A stretch of DNA of 64,000 bases from Isoetes taiwanensis (GCA_021234155.1 JAJEKV010000058.1:2473060-2537059), one strand, 5' to 3'; counted from the first letter of the stretch, positions 34,746-45,364 are shown. Made by a program: numbers and translations. Notes: generated from the sequence alone by a model not told the origin.

Positions 34746-35941
34746 CAGGGCTATGCTTTCTTGTTATACTCTGGTTCTTTGTTGCTTATGGGAAGGCTTG
34801 GGTATGTGCGTAGAGAGGTTGCCCTCGGTTTCTAGACATGGAAGAAGCTTTGTCTCACAATGTCCAGGTGTTACTGTTTAGGATTCCTTGTGGATGGGCA
34901 GGACAAGGGCATTGCAGTTTCAGTATTCGAGAGTAGTTGCTTCACTTAGTCATGTTTCAGAATACAATTCTGGTCGCTTTGGCTGCGAGTATTTGGGGCA
35001 GCAGGAAGAGTGCCCTAGATTTATTGAGCCGGCATCTCGGGTGCTTCAATGTTGCAGCATCTATCTAGTAGCCAGGATAATTTGGAATGTAGTGGCTTCT
35101 GGATTGAGCAGTTTACTTTATGTGAAACATTTCGGGGGAGGAGGAAAAGGTGCATTTAGTAGACTGCAGGAAGCAAGAAGGCCTTAGTCTGGAGCATGAG
35201 TTGGAGAAGTGGCAGGCTTGAGTGTCTGAATTTGCAATATCTTTAAGTTTAGCTTTCTTCAGCGGATTCTTGAGCACAATATGCGGATTTAGTGGGAGCT
35301 CTGCTATTTTATGTCGCCCTCTCCTATCCCAGCTAGGAGGTGGTGTGGGATTTAGAGAAAGCTTAGTGAAATGAGGTCAGGAACAAGCAGGATATCTATT
35401 AGCCACTTGATACGGGAGGATTAAGTGGTGTTACAGCTGGTAAGAGCATTAGCTGGTAAGAGCATTAAGGGAGACGAAAACTCAAGCAAGTGAGTGGATA
35501 AGTGCAAGAGATGTGGACCACCCATTTATTTGGGGAGGGCCTTAGAGGCATATGGGTTGGAGAAGACGGTGAGGGTTGTTGTGCCCTCCCTCTAGTATCC
35601 TGATGCATATGTGATTGCAGGTTCTAGTTAACGCGTGGAAGGAAGCTTTCTTTGTACTTGCCTCATCTACTTGTATCTCCGGGGTGGAACATTAGGTGGT
35701 GTCGTCTTCAGTCTGTCACATGATATCTTGCTTCCAATGATTTTATGGAGCTTTGCTATTTTCTGTTCGCGCATCTGGGTTCATAGTGAGGGATTGCTAT
35801 ATTTGATCCATTAAGGGATCTGAGCATGTGTGCTGACATGTGTAGGTTATCTGGCTATCACAGAGCCTTGAATAAATGTATTTATTACATATTATTAATA
35901 AATATAAAAATATCTTGCCTTCAAAAAAGAAAAAAAAAAAA
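34746..35941 (+). mobile_element. Poly(A)-tailed retro-insertion inside the LINE
   Basis: A 1196-bp insert is flanked by the perfect 10-bp duplication GAATCAAATG (34736-34745 and 35942-35951). It ends in ATAAATATAAAAATATCTTG followed by CCTTCA and an A-rich tail (about 35925-35941), very like the tail of the minus-strand LINE ending at 22099. It is therefore probably a 5'-truncated member of that L1-like family consisting mostly of 3' UTR. A small tandem duplication, AGCTGGTAAGAGCATTA twice, lies at about 35437-35470. No long open frame is present. Confidence 0.8.
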
Positions 35942-36385
35942 GAATCAAATGGTTATCTACTCGGATCAAAATTATTTGAAGGCGAATATATCAAAGTTCT
36001 TAAAGCACGTGATTGCAAGGTATAGAACTAGCTCGCATAAGCTACATGTTGAAACAGGAAGATGGTATGGCATTCCCAGAGTGGATAGAATCTGTATTCT
36101 ATGTAGTTGCAACCAGGTTGAAGATGAGAACCATGTTTTTATTAGTTATCTTGCCTATGAAGAAATCAGAGTCAAGCATGGTATCAATTATACGAGCTTT
36201 CAGATCCTCTTGGATATGGATCCAAAGACATTAGGTTATTTCATCAAAGATGTTGAATCACAACGCTCTTTCCTGTTAAAACTATGAATCGTGTAAATTT
36301 TTTCGCTCCATGACCTTCAAGGTCCTAAGTGAGCGTGATTAATTCGTTATTATTATTTATTATTTTAACTACTATTTTAAAATTG

Positions 36386-36568
36386 TATTCCAGAATATAC
36401 TCCCACTCACACAATAAAACAAATCTGTATTCCGAAATACACATATGTCTTCTTCAAAAGGCAAATGTGTATTCCAGAATACGCTCTTACTTTCTTTGGA
36501 AAGCAATTGTGTATTCCGGAACAAACAAACTTTGCTTTACTAGGAAAGCAAGCGTGTATTCCAGAATA
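36386..36568. repeat. Right part of second 42-bp palindrome array
   Basis: Five cores start at 36386, 36428, 36470, 36512 and 36557 (steps 42, 42, 42, 45). They read TATTCCAGAATA, TATTCCGAAATA, TATTCCAGAATA, TATTCCGGAACA and TATTCCAGAATA. They continue the array of 27828-27881 on the far side of the insertions and stop about 60 bp before exon 6 of the ParB/methyltransferase gene. Isolated cores recur at about 37260 and 37354 in the next intron. Confidence 0.88.
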
Positions 36569-37249
36569 CACTTTTACATACACATTGTTCTCTTGTTTTC
36601 TAATATAGTGTTTTCTTATTTTCTATCAGCCAAAAGAACGTCATAACATGTCAAATATGTTTGATGGAGCAGTTGAACGTGGAAACTTGGGACAGATGCA
36701 AGGAGCTTTACCCTGTTGCCACGTCTGAATTGAGGACTGGGTAAGTTTACTTTTGAACCTCTCTCTTTATCTACTTTGTGTTAACAGTTGTAGTATTTCT
36801 TCTTCTTCCAGAGTGAGAAGAAAAATAAAGATCTTCCAGAGGGCTTCATGCACTTGATTAGAACTGCACGGGAAGACAGGTCATTCGTGGAAAGGAGGAG
36901 CATCGATGCAGAACCATCCGACTATGAGAGATTTTGCATGTTTGATCAAAACAACCTGTTTTTGATCATACATGGCGATTGCACGAAACTGGTTGGGACG
37001 GTAAAGCCAGAAGACTTCATATTGGTCATAGCAGATCTACCTTACGGCTTTAAGCTAAAAGACAGCCGCTACGACGACCAGCCCTTCAAAAATTCGGAGT
37101 TCAATGCTTTTGTCGACGACATCAAGCAAATCACAACGGCCAAGCACTAGCATCTCATTGTGTTTCATTCTAGCGTGCAGGCCAAGTGGAATCCACGTTT
37201 AAAAACCACTTCGAATTCCCTGTTCAGGAAGGATATGAAAACCTGGTCT

Positions 37250-38900
37250 GGTAAGTCCTTATTTCGGGATACAGTTGTTTTTCACTTTGACTTCTCTTTC
37301 TAGTCTGTGTTTGGACTTGTTTTTGTGTTGACCTCTTTGTTTATGTTTCTTATTCCAGAATAGGAATTCTCTGGTCCTAGTTTTCATATTGTTTCCTTAT
37401 TTTGTTTTTGTTGCCAACTGCACTTCCAATATCAACCTTTTTAATTTATGATTATCCGGTATGGTCAAAAAAGTTTTTGGAATTTTTCTAAGATTGATTT
37501 GCTAAGGTTTTCAAAGTTTTGGCCATCAGAAAAAAAGTCCTGACACTCCAAAAATCGGGAAATATTTTGGGCTTTGGGTTTTTGCAATAGAAATGCCTAA
37601 AATGGGCGGGAGAGGCAGTGCCGGATTTGGCATGCATGCCTGCCACGATTGCTCAAGAGCTCTGCATCTTATGAATCGGGCAAATGAATGTCTTCTCCGC
37701 AGCATGTATGCCATTGTTGCCATTGTTGCTCATAATCTGTTCGTCTCTATTTTCTACCAGGAGGTGGATCGTTTACAAAGATGGGTGCATGAAATTAGGC
37801 TGCAGGTGAGAGCATCTAGGGCTTCTTCTGTGAAGGATTAGCTATCTTTCTTTAGTTTCAATTTTGTTGTATGCCGGGGTTTTTCCAATACATATCCATG
37901 ATGGTAAACATTCCTGGAACAATTTATATTTTTGCTTTTGCCATGCTTTGTGCAGAACTAATGGCATCAATTTATGTGTAGCAATTTATGACCGCGAAGT
38001 TACATGTCCAAAGGTTACTTGGTATATTTAACATGTATGCCATGTATATGGTTGTCTAAGATGGGATTCGTATGAAGAGAATATATTCGTTTTGCTATTC
38101 AATGGTCCCATGGACATTGAGTCATTTGCATTAGCCAAGCAAAGTCAAAGAAATATGTGTGCCAAATTGGATGTTGCAATAATTATGGCACTTTACTCTT
38201 TTATTTTCGTTTTTTGACATTGATTTCTATTTGGACCATTGTAGGGGCATATATGCAGGGATCTTCTATGATTATGACAAGATGGTATGAAATGTTAGTG
38301 CAAAAGCAGTTGCTTAGATATTTGATTGTTGTTTAGGTTGTTGCCTTTGAGTTCTGCACTGATGTAAGTTATGTCTTCCAGTAAACCTGTATAAAGTTCT
38401 CTTCAAGAGTGGACATCTAATATGCTGATAGCAGTTTACTTCTTGGTTCCTTTGTAGGTGAATATCTGCAAGCACAATCCTGTCATCTCTATCAAGGCTT
38501 TGCATTGGATTTATGTCCCATCTGATCCTAGATTTATCATCCAATGGCTCTCATGTTACTAATCATTTCATAGGCCTTAGTAGATAAAGAAAAAATGAAT
38601 ACTTCAGGAGCATGTAAATGGGGTTTTATGGGCTCAAGTCCTGAGAACTTGAGAAGCAATGTGAGGCAATAGGGTCTCAAAGTTAACACACTATTTCATA
38701 CCTCCTATGCATGATCATGAAGATAGCAAGCCCTTATCATGAAGATAACATGCATACATTTTTCAGAGCTCTTGAATGTGAGATTGGGCACTCTTTTTGC
38801 TGCATCAGGCTTGCCTTATATTCTTGCAGAGCTGATGGATTATTAATTGTGATTGGCCATCATTATCAAAATTTATCTTTAATAGAAGCTTCACCCCAAA
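37250..38900. other. Flank of the methyltransferase element; no clear gene
   Basis: After the last recognised exon and two more palindrome cores the element fades out. At 37593-37840 an open plus-strand frame (MHACHDCSRALHLMNRANEC, then EVDRLQRWVHEIRLQ after a possible acceptor TTCTACCAG and before a donor CAG|GTGAGA) looks exon-like. I do not recognise it and cannot join it to other exons. Confidence 0.35.
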
Positions 38901-38919
38901 TATGGAGAAGATGTAATGG

Positions 38920-39975
38920 GGAAACAAGCTGCTCTTACGGGAACAATGTGTCTATTTTCAATGTTCTTGATAACATTCATGGCAAAAGTTTCTAGATTTC
39001 GCTTTTTCCGTTGCAGCTACTTGCAGGAACTAGAATTACGCGGTGCAGACTTCCTACAAGCAGCTTTAAAAAAGGCTATCCAACTTTTGAGCAGACCAAC
39101 AAATTTTGTAATAAAAGGTAACATACTTCATTGATGCACTATTCTTCTTCATGTATTTATAAGGATATATGTTCAAGCATATTAAATTGTTGACGCTCAA
39201 GAGAAGTAAGTCGTATCACGTTACACTGAAGCTAAACAACACCACTAGAATATGTTTCTGTTATTGAGGGTCATGTCAAAGGGATTTGTTTAAGGTACAA
39301 CAGCAGGCTATGTTTCTCTCATCTTTTCAAGTGGTTAGAACTTGCATTCATGTGCTTCTAAGCTATACGTTAGTTGCCACAAAAAATCACAAAAGGTAAA
39401 GCATATTGCCCCAAAGAATCACATTCGATTTGCAATGATAGAAATTATGTCTTTCTATGATATGATTTGAAAATTGTGCATGGATGCCACCATCATTTTG
39501 GCCCCTTGGCTATGTACAATATGTAGCCGCTTGGATGTGTGATCTGAGGAACATGATAGTGCCATAAATAATTAGAATATTGGGGTCTTAAAGGAAGAAC
39601 ATGCCTATTTTCAATGTTGTTAAATAACATTCATAGCAGAAGTTTAGATTTAATCTACTTTTTCATTTGCTGTTTGCAGAAACTAAAATTAAGTGGTCAG
39701 GCTTTCCTATAAGCAATGTCAAAAAAGACCAATCAGCTTTTGCGCAGTGCGTAGCTGTGAGAAAAGCTAACATACTTCATTAATGCACTTCTTCTTTATG
39801 TACATGGAAGGGTATATGTTTAAGCATATTAATTTGTTGATGTTCAAGAAGAGCAAGCAGTATCATGTTACAACAAAGCTAAACAATACCATTAGAATAT
39901 GTTTGTGTGTACAATATGTAGCACTTGGATGTGATTTGACTAAACATGATAGTGCCATAAAAATTACAAATATGG
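38920..39975. repeat. Old tandem duplication with exon-like block
   Basis: Unit 1 (about 38920-39585) and unit 2 (about 39590-39975) share several blocks in the same order. One is TCTATTTTCAATGTTCTTGA / CCTATTTTCAATGTTGTTAA; another is a GCATATTAA-TTGTTGA segment (about 39178 and 39826); a third is GTACAATATGTAGC...GATAGTGCCATAAA (about 39517 and 39907). Unit 1 contains a block read as LQELELRGADFLQAALKKAI (near 39024-39090) after TTGCAG-type acceptors. In unit 2 the equivalent block is broken, so one unit decayed after duplication. Confidence 0.7.
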
Positions 39976-39979
39976 TCCG

Positions 39980-42900
39980 GGTAATCGATACTAGAGAAAC
40001 CATTGTGCTTTTATATTCATTGGTAACATGAATGGCATCCTATTGTCACATTGACTAAGATGATCATTTGGATCAATCTTGAAGATTGCATGGAATATGT
40101 TATTCCTATGGATTCTTCTTTTGCAACTCATGGTAAGAGCACTTTGCACAAAATTTGCTTGAAGTTGCTAAAGTTTACAGATGTCTATCCGAAGTTTTTC
40201 CACTATTGTTTTCTTAGATGATTGTATATTAGGCGATCTCGCACTTTGCCACGCAGTTAATGTAGTTAAAGATTTGAAAGCTTGTGGTGATACCTTTACT
40301 TCTAGGTATCTTCCTCGTGGATGCCGATTTACATTTGAATCTTTTAAATGGCTATTCTTAATGCCCGTGGATGCATGATATTAATGCAAGTGTAAGTGTA
40401 AATTGAGTTTGCGTAAGCCATATTTGAGTTTGCATGAAGATAAGCCATTTAACAACCCTTCATGAACATGTAGGCCGATTGGCGGATATATAGGCTCTAT
40501 AATGAGATGTAGGTTGCACATATTTGCAAACTTTTGTTTGCAAGATGCTTCACTTTGAGGCCGATCTTACCACCGCCAATCGCCATCAATGTAAGAGGTA
40601 AAAAAGTTTTGCGCATTTAAGTACTTTGTGTGCAAAAATGCTATAGAGAAAGTGTTGCTTTGTTTATGGCTTGCTTGGTAGTGATTTATATGTAACATTC
40701 CCATGTGCTTCAAACTAAACTAGAGGCCCGCCTCAACACCTACTAGATATTTAGAACTGATACAATCAGATATTTAAAATCAACCAGAAGTTGTAGCTAA
40801 TTTGTTGAGCCGAAGTTTCAATTCCTTTTGTAGTATTTCTTAGAGCACAATTTGGCCCAAAATTGTCAGTTTAACCATTGTCTTCGTTAACTAATAGTTT
40901 CTTCCTTGCATTTGCAGATTTTCTTTCAACGATGTTCTCGCACAAGTATGTAGGCCTGCAGCATAAGAGATAGATCCAACAATTTAAGCATGCGTTTATT
41001 TGTCGAGTATGTGGGCTTGAAGCATAAGTGATAGATGATAGATCCGACAATTGAAGCATACGTTTATTTGCTTCTTTGCTTTTGTTCATGTTGCACTTTC
41101 ATCTAACTAAATACTATTAGATTGATGCCGCATCAAGGGTGATTTGCATGCTTCAAGGCTATGCATGTTATGGCACAAGGGAACGCCTTAAGGATTGCAC
41201 TTGCTTCTCCATTAAATCTTCTTTTGTATTGAAACTTTATGTTTGGAAGGTTCAATGCACTAGCTTTCCTATAGGAATTACGATCATTATATGTTGACTT
41301 AGGTGAATCATGAGTTTATATATATTTCATTTCATAGGCACAATTTTAAAGCTAGCTTTGCCAAATGCATAGACAATAAAAAATGTGTCTTTTGGACAAC
41401 AAAATAAGTCTATGATAAGATTCACTCATAGATTTTCGTTGTAGCCCTTCACTTTACATCCCAAGACCAGTATGCAAGACTTGGCAGGAATAACTTAGGT
41501 TCGAGCAATGAAGTTGACGAAGGAATATTATTTGCAATTAAAACTTAGGTTCAAGCAATGAAGTTGACGATGAAGTTGATAAGTCACATGATTATCGATG
41601 ATTGGTCGTGAGGTCAATTAAGATTATCGTTCATATATAGCGAATAGAATCGACAAAATGGCATGGAATTGAAATTACCACTTATTTATAGTTAATATAG
41701 CTAATAGAAATAATGAAATGCCATTTTCTTTATGGAATAGAAAGTAGCACTTATCAATAACTACGAGCTACATGCATTAAGTCACAAACAAGAGGGATAA
41801 ATTGTTAATTTCATATGTCTATATCAAAACCTTCGCCAAATAATTCAAAGAGAATTCCAAACTGTTTTTCTTCCTAACCGGGAAATCCCAAATTAAAGGT
41901 TGATATGGTTATTTCCAGTGTAGTAGTGAAAAAGAAAGCACCGACTTGAAATTTAGAGTTCCCTACACATGGTTCAACCTTTCTCATAGACGCTTCCAAA
42001 CATGCAGGCACCCCTTACTACATATCAAAATTTGAGATGCTTGAATGTTATATTACTAGAGAGGAGAGTTATTAGTCATTACATTTCTTTTTTTTTTATT
42101 AAACATGTCTTCTGTTACATCTAGATACATGTGCATGCCCAATATGGATTGATAAATATATATCAACATGACCAACCAAACCAACAACCAAACAGCCACC
42201 CTTCAAATTGTAGTAAAGTTCACCATAACTAGTTTTTATATAGGTCCAAAACTAACATCAACTACCATAGTGGAGGACATAGGTTGCTCAGCAAGGTGGA
42301 GTATCTCCAGGCTTTCAAATTTAAAGCAGATAGAACAATTGAAATTCTTTTGATCAGCTCCTCGCCATTCTGCTGTTATCAAAAACCATCTATAAACTAT
42401 TTTCTCAGGAAGCCCAGACTAACTAGAAAAGTCTACATATTGAGAAAGACGTGATGATTTTGCTGAGCAGATGCAATGAAGCAGGGGCTGGAGCAGATCT
42501 TAGATGTGATGCATTTGAGATGCTTTTGGCCTGAGCAAAGTAAGATTACTTCTACAAATCCAATGCAAACAAGGCCGGATGAAGAGCTGCTAACAGGAAT
42601 TTTTCTTCCAAGAATAGCTCTTCCAAAAATAGCTGCATGCATTGAATTCCCTAATATTTATTAGTGGCAGACATGCCCATCGAAAAATATATTTTCTTGT
42701 GGAAACCCTTCCGGGCTTCAAGAAAATTTGTAAGGGTTTCGCCATTGAAGGCCAAAAGGGTTTCCATTTCTGGGAAGTCTAATCCAAATTGGGCGGAGAT
42801 AGTTTGGGCGATAATGATCTCCTTTTTAATTAAAACTTTTTTTTCAAACCAAAATTTTAGTAAAAAACATTTGCCAACGTAATCTAACATATAGACCTTG

Positions 42901-43020
42901 AAATTTTTGTTAACTTCTTTTCGAAGAAAAAAAAAAAAAAAAAAAACATTAGTCGGAATAGAGTAGATATACCCATCAGCTCCTAGAGCTGATGTGAGTC
43001 AAGTAAATCCATACTTGGAC
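39980..43020. other. No gene recognised
   Basis: AT-rich sequence without recognisable exons. Small local duplications are present at 40944-41060 (a unit of about 65 bp with CATAAG...GATAGATCC) and 41505-41570 (AATGAAGTTGACGA twice). A long A run occurs at about 42927-42948. Confidence 0.4.
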
Positions 43021-43029
43021 ATAAGCTTT

Positions 43030-43180
43030 TAGAAGATGAAATCAAGCTTAGGGGAAGTTCTCCAGGGACTACCAGTTATGGACCGGTTTTGAACCATATC
43101 TTCGACACGCGCCCCAAAAGGTTTTACCCTACCACAGACGCGACAACAGTTTTTGTTTTTGAAGAAACAAAGACTCGTGC
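43030..43180 (-). mobile_element. SINE remnant
   Basis: Read on the minus strand, TGTGGTAGGGTAAAACC is followed by ATGGTTCAAAACCGG, giving A-box-like and B-box-like motifs with spacing similar to the SINE at 645-779. The upstream minus-strand sequence CTTTGTTTCTTCAAAAACAA resembles that SINE's 3' end, so two SINE copies may be joined here. Confidence 0.45.
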
Positions 43181-43219
43181 AAACATACTGCAACCTAAAG
43201 CCCAACCCACACCACAATG

Positions 43220-43345
43220 TAGAAGCCAAAGTCCTAAGAATGGAGATTGAATTAAATTCTCTTATAGCACTAGAAGCCAAAGTCCTAAAAAGGGGAGCCT
43301 GAATTAAATGCTCTTGTAGCACTAGAAGCCAAAGTCCTAAGAAGG
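43220..43345. repeat. 51-bp tandem repeat, about 2.4 copies
   Basis: Units beginning TAGAAGCCAAAGTCCTAA start at 43220, 43271 and 43323. They share the following GAATTAAAT...CTCTT-TAGCAC segment. This is a simple local duplication with no coding content. Confidence 0.8.
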
Positions 43346-43979
43346 GGGAGTTGAAAACCCATGGTGCATTGTTAATAAAGCCTATAGAATAATGTGGGTA
43401 TTATCAATAATGTGCTCCACTATGTTTGATAGATTCATTCACAATGGTCCGCCTTACTTTACATTCTGTTTTTCATTCTTTTTTGGACCACTAAGAAGTC
43501 ACCATATCAGCAGAATTCAACCTAAAACTGCTTCCATATTTTAAGAATGTCACTTCTGATGGCATTCCCATAGTGTCAATATGCCTCGGCGCAAGACATT
43601 CGCAAAGTGGAAAAAGGCGGGCGTGCCTCAAGTGGAAACAGGCCAACACGCGGAGGCGTGGAGGCATGCTGACACTCCGAGAATGTCAACTCGAGTAACA
43701 TTCTTATATGCGAAAATTACATAAAGGCAATATAACTCTAGAAATACAAGGAGTCGAAAGAATAAACGAAATTTGTATGACCATGGGAACCCATATGGTT
43801 AAACTAGTATAATCATATAACTACTAAGAAGAAGAATGCCCATATACAAGTTGGCTTTTCGAGATTTAAATACCCACGCGTCCCATAGCAACACACGAGA
43901 TATACATACCCTTCCACAAGTTATACCTTGGTATGGCTTTGTCCACAAAGAAGGAAGCTATAAGCAATAACTATGAATT

Positions 43980-44075
43980 CAATGGCAGTTTGATCCTGGC
44001 TCATACTGGATGCTAGCACAATGCTTAACAACGCAAGTCAGATGGGAAGCATCCATAATGGTATTTCTAGTAATA
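43980..44075 (+). pseudogene. 16S rRNA gene 5' fragment, probably plastid-derived
   Basis: The text CAGTTTGATCCTGGCTCA at 43986-44003 matches the universal start of bacterial-type 16S rRNA genes (AGTTTGATCCTGGCTCAG). It is followed in order by ATGCTAGC, ATGCTTAACA, GCAAGTC, GATGGGAAGC and GGTATTTCTAGT. This is the order of the first 90 or so bases of plastid or mitochondrial small-subunit rDNA. The GACGGGAAG-like block favours plastid; the GCTAGC would also fit mitochondria. It is an old, mutated nuclear copy and cannot be functional. Confidence 0.7.
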
Positions 44076-44207
44076 CAATCATCATACTTTAAGATAACTA
44101 GAACTATCTAGATAGAAAATATGCCGACAATGTAATAAAGTTGCAGCAATGAAGAAGTTGAACAATGATGGAAGCAATCATTGAAGTAAGATCATGCACA
44201 TCACGTA

Positions 44208-44532
44208 AAAACATGGTAGCAAGGATTCAGCCGTGTTCGCCAATCACCATGTGCCACGTGGAGCATTTTCTTTTAAAGAATGTTAAGCTTTTTTGAACCC
44301 CGATTTTTTACTCTGCGTTCTTTGATTCAACCTGGCATTCCAGCTTTTTAACCCAATATTCTACTGTTTTAATCCGGCATTCCAACGATTTTTACCTTGC
44401 TGAATCCTTGCTACCCTATTTTCACGTTGCAGGAATGGCTCTGCGCCTTGAATTCCCCGTCCAATGATTCTCCATGCCACGCGTTGGCACTTCTTCCACG
44501 CCGGAATTCAAGGCACAGAGCCATTCCTGTAT
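44208..44532. mobile_element. Nested foldback/MITE-like insertion
   Basis: This block is present only in copy 1 of the local duplication and is flanked by GTAAA. It contains two inverted-repeat structures. GGTAGCAAGGATTCAGC (44215-44231) is perfectly inverted at 44399-44415, enclosing about 170 bp. AGGAATGGCTCTGCGCC and onward (about 44431-44455) is inverted at about 44503-44528 with one mismatch and a loop of about 48 bp. Short elements with terminal inverted repeats and no coding capacity are typical MITEs. Copy 2 of the duplication gives the empty site. Confidence 0.7.
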
Positions 44533-44564
44533 ATGTAAATTATCATTTACAACTTGAGGCCGAC

Positions 44565-45120
44565 ACGCCTCAAGTGGAAAAAGGCCAATGCGTGGAGGCG
44601 CAGAGGCATGTTGACACTCGGGGAATGTCACCCGAATGACATTCTTATATACGAAAATTACATAAAGGCAATATAACTCAAAAGACAAAAGGAGCCGAAC
44701 GAATAAATGAAAATTTTTATGGCCATGGGAGCCCATATGATTAAACTAGTATGACTACTAAGAAGAAGAATGCCAATCTATGAGGGATAAACCGTTGGCT
44801 TTTCAAGATTCAAAGACCCACATGTTCCATAGCGACACACTAGATATGCGTACCCTCCACAAGTTATTTCTTGGTATGGCTTGGTCCAGAAATAAGGAAG
44901 CTATAAGGAAGCAATAACTACGAATTCAATGGAGAGTTGGATGCTAGCACGATGCTTAACAATGCAAGTCGGATGGGAGGCATCCATAATGGTATTTGTA
45001 GTAAAACAATTAGATAAAAAATACGCCAGCAATGTAATATAGTTGCATCAATAAAGAAGTTGAACAATAATGATTGAAGTAAGATCATGCACATCAGATA
45101 AATTATCGTTTACAACCAAT
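44565..45120. repeat. Tandem duplication, copy 2
   Basis: This is the second copy of the unit at 43610-44555, without the foldback insertion. It includes a shortened 16S rDNA-like block at about 44929-45003 (ATGGAGAGTT joined to GGATGCTAGC, then GATGCTTAACAATGCAAGTC) with an internal deletion of the TGATCCTGGCTCA part. Confidence 0.8.
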
Positions 45121-45364
45121 GGACTAACTTGGAACCCTAGCATGCACATTGGAGAACAATAATAAAGTGCAACAAAAAACCATTGATAGCTAGAGTGTTT
45201 CTGAAACAAAACTAAGAGGACGAATTTAGATTTATTTTACATGTAGAAAATATTTAATCTTATTTACTGGGCGAATTATCCGGGCCACAGATTGGCCCTG
45301 TCCCAACGGTAAGATGTGCACTATCATTTACGTCTAGAATCGAGTCCGATACTGGTAGCTAGCT

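Larger units (their letters stand above)
28263..36380 (+). mobile_element. LINE with reverse transcriptase, split by two later insertions
   Basis: The plus-strand LINE consists of three blocks: about 28263-28291, 33529-34745 and 35942-36380. The first block reads YRTILIGS and continues across the Gypsy insertion into SIFSKLLGSLLEH, QAGFRQQHNTLDHV and LAFIDFSKAFDKVPR. The catalytic motif YVDD is at 33996-34007 (LLYVDDVVLL). The thumb region ends ISEMNQM at 34745 and resumes at 35942 with the C-terminal motif (IARYRTSSHKLHVETGRWYG, then CILC...EDENHVF). Both interruptions have perfect target duplications, so the blocks are certainly one element. Frame shifts and stops near 33784 and 33940 inactivate it. 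The 3' tail is a TTA/TTTA repeat. Confidence 0.75.
25529..37249 (+). pseudogene. Spliced gene encoding ParB-like and DNA methyltransferase domains
   Basis: Proposed exons: 25529-25536 (ATG GAC AG|GTAAGC), 26167-26393, 26456-26880, 26950-27377 (or 27424), 27539-27768, 36630-36740 and 36812-37249. All introns are GT-AG. Exon 3 is a lysine/glutamate-rich linker. Exon 4 reads VAPIVVIVDREQCIDPQDYD...HYVLGGNHSFKPRRQL...DLTDKEAKSL, resembling the ParB N-terminal/sulfiredoxin fold. Exon 7 has IIHGDCTKLV and VIADLPYGF, matching the start and motif IV (normally DPPYG) of N6-adenine/N4-cytosine methyltransferases. The order ParB-like then methyltransferase is familiar from phage and bacterial proteins. 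Frameshifts in exons 2, 3 and 4, a phase mismatch at exons 6/7, an in-frame TAG at 37148 and the missing C-terminus make this copy dead. The intron 27769-36629 carries nested insertions. Domain calls are by eye. Confidence 0.5.
43610..44555. repeat. Tandem duplication, copy 1 (with insertion)
   Basis: This unit is repeated directly downstream at about 44565-45120. Shared landmarks include GCCTCAAGTGGAAA, ACATTCTTATATNCGAAAAT, TACATAAAGGCAATATAACT and AAGATCATGCACATCA. Copy 1 contains an extra block of about 325 bp (44208-44532) that copy 2 lacks. At the organelle rDNA-like block copy 1 is the more complete of the two. Confidence 0.85.

Noticed and set aside
34746-34835. Extension of LINE protein past ISEMNQM
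   Set aside because: These codons belong to the poly(A)-tailed insertion bounded by GAATCAAATG.
28263-36380. Single twin-primed LINE explaining both orientations
   Set aside because: Both oriented parts contain the ORF2 C-terminus and a separate 3' tail, which twin priming cannot produce.
42927-42948. Poly(A) tail of a retrotransposon
   Set aside because: No element body or target duplication could be found on its left; it may be a simple homopolymer.
43980-44075. Working rRNA gene or bacterial contamination
   Set aside because: Only about 90 diverged bases are present, repeated in tandem with surrounding plant-like DNA.
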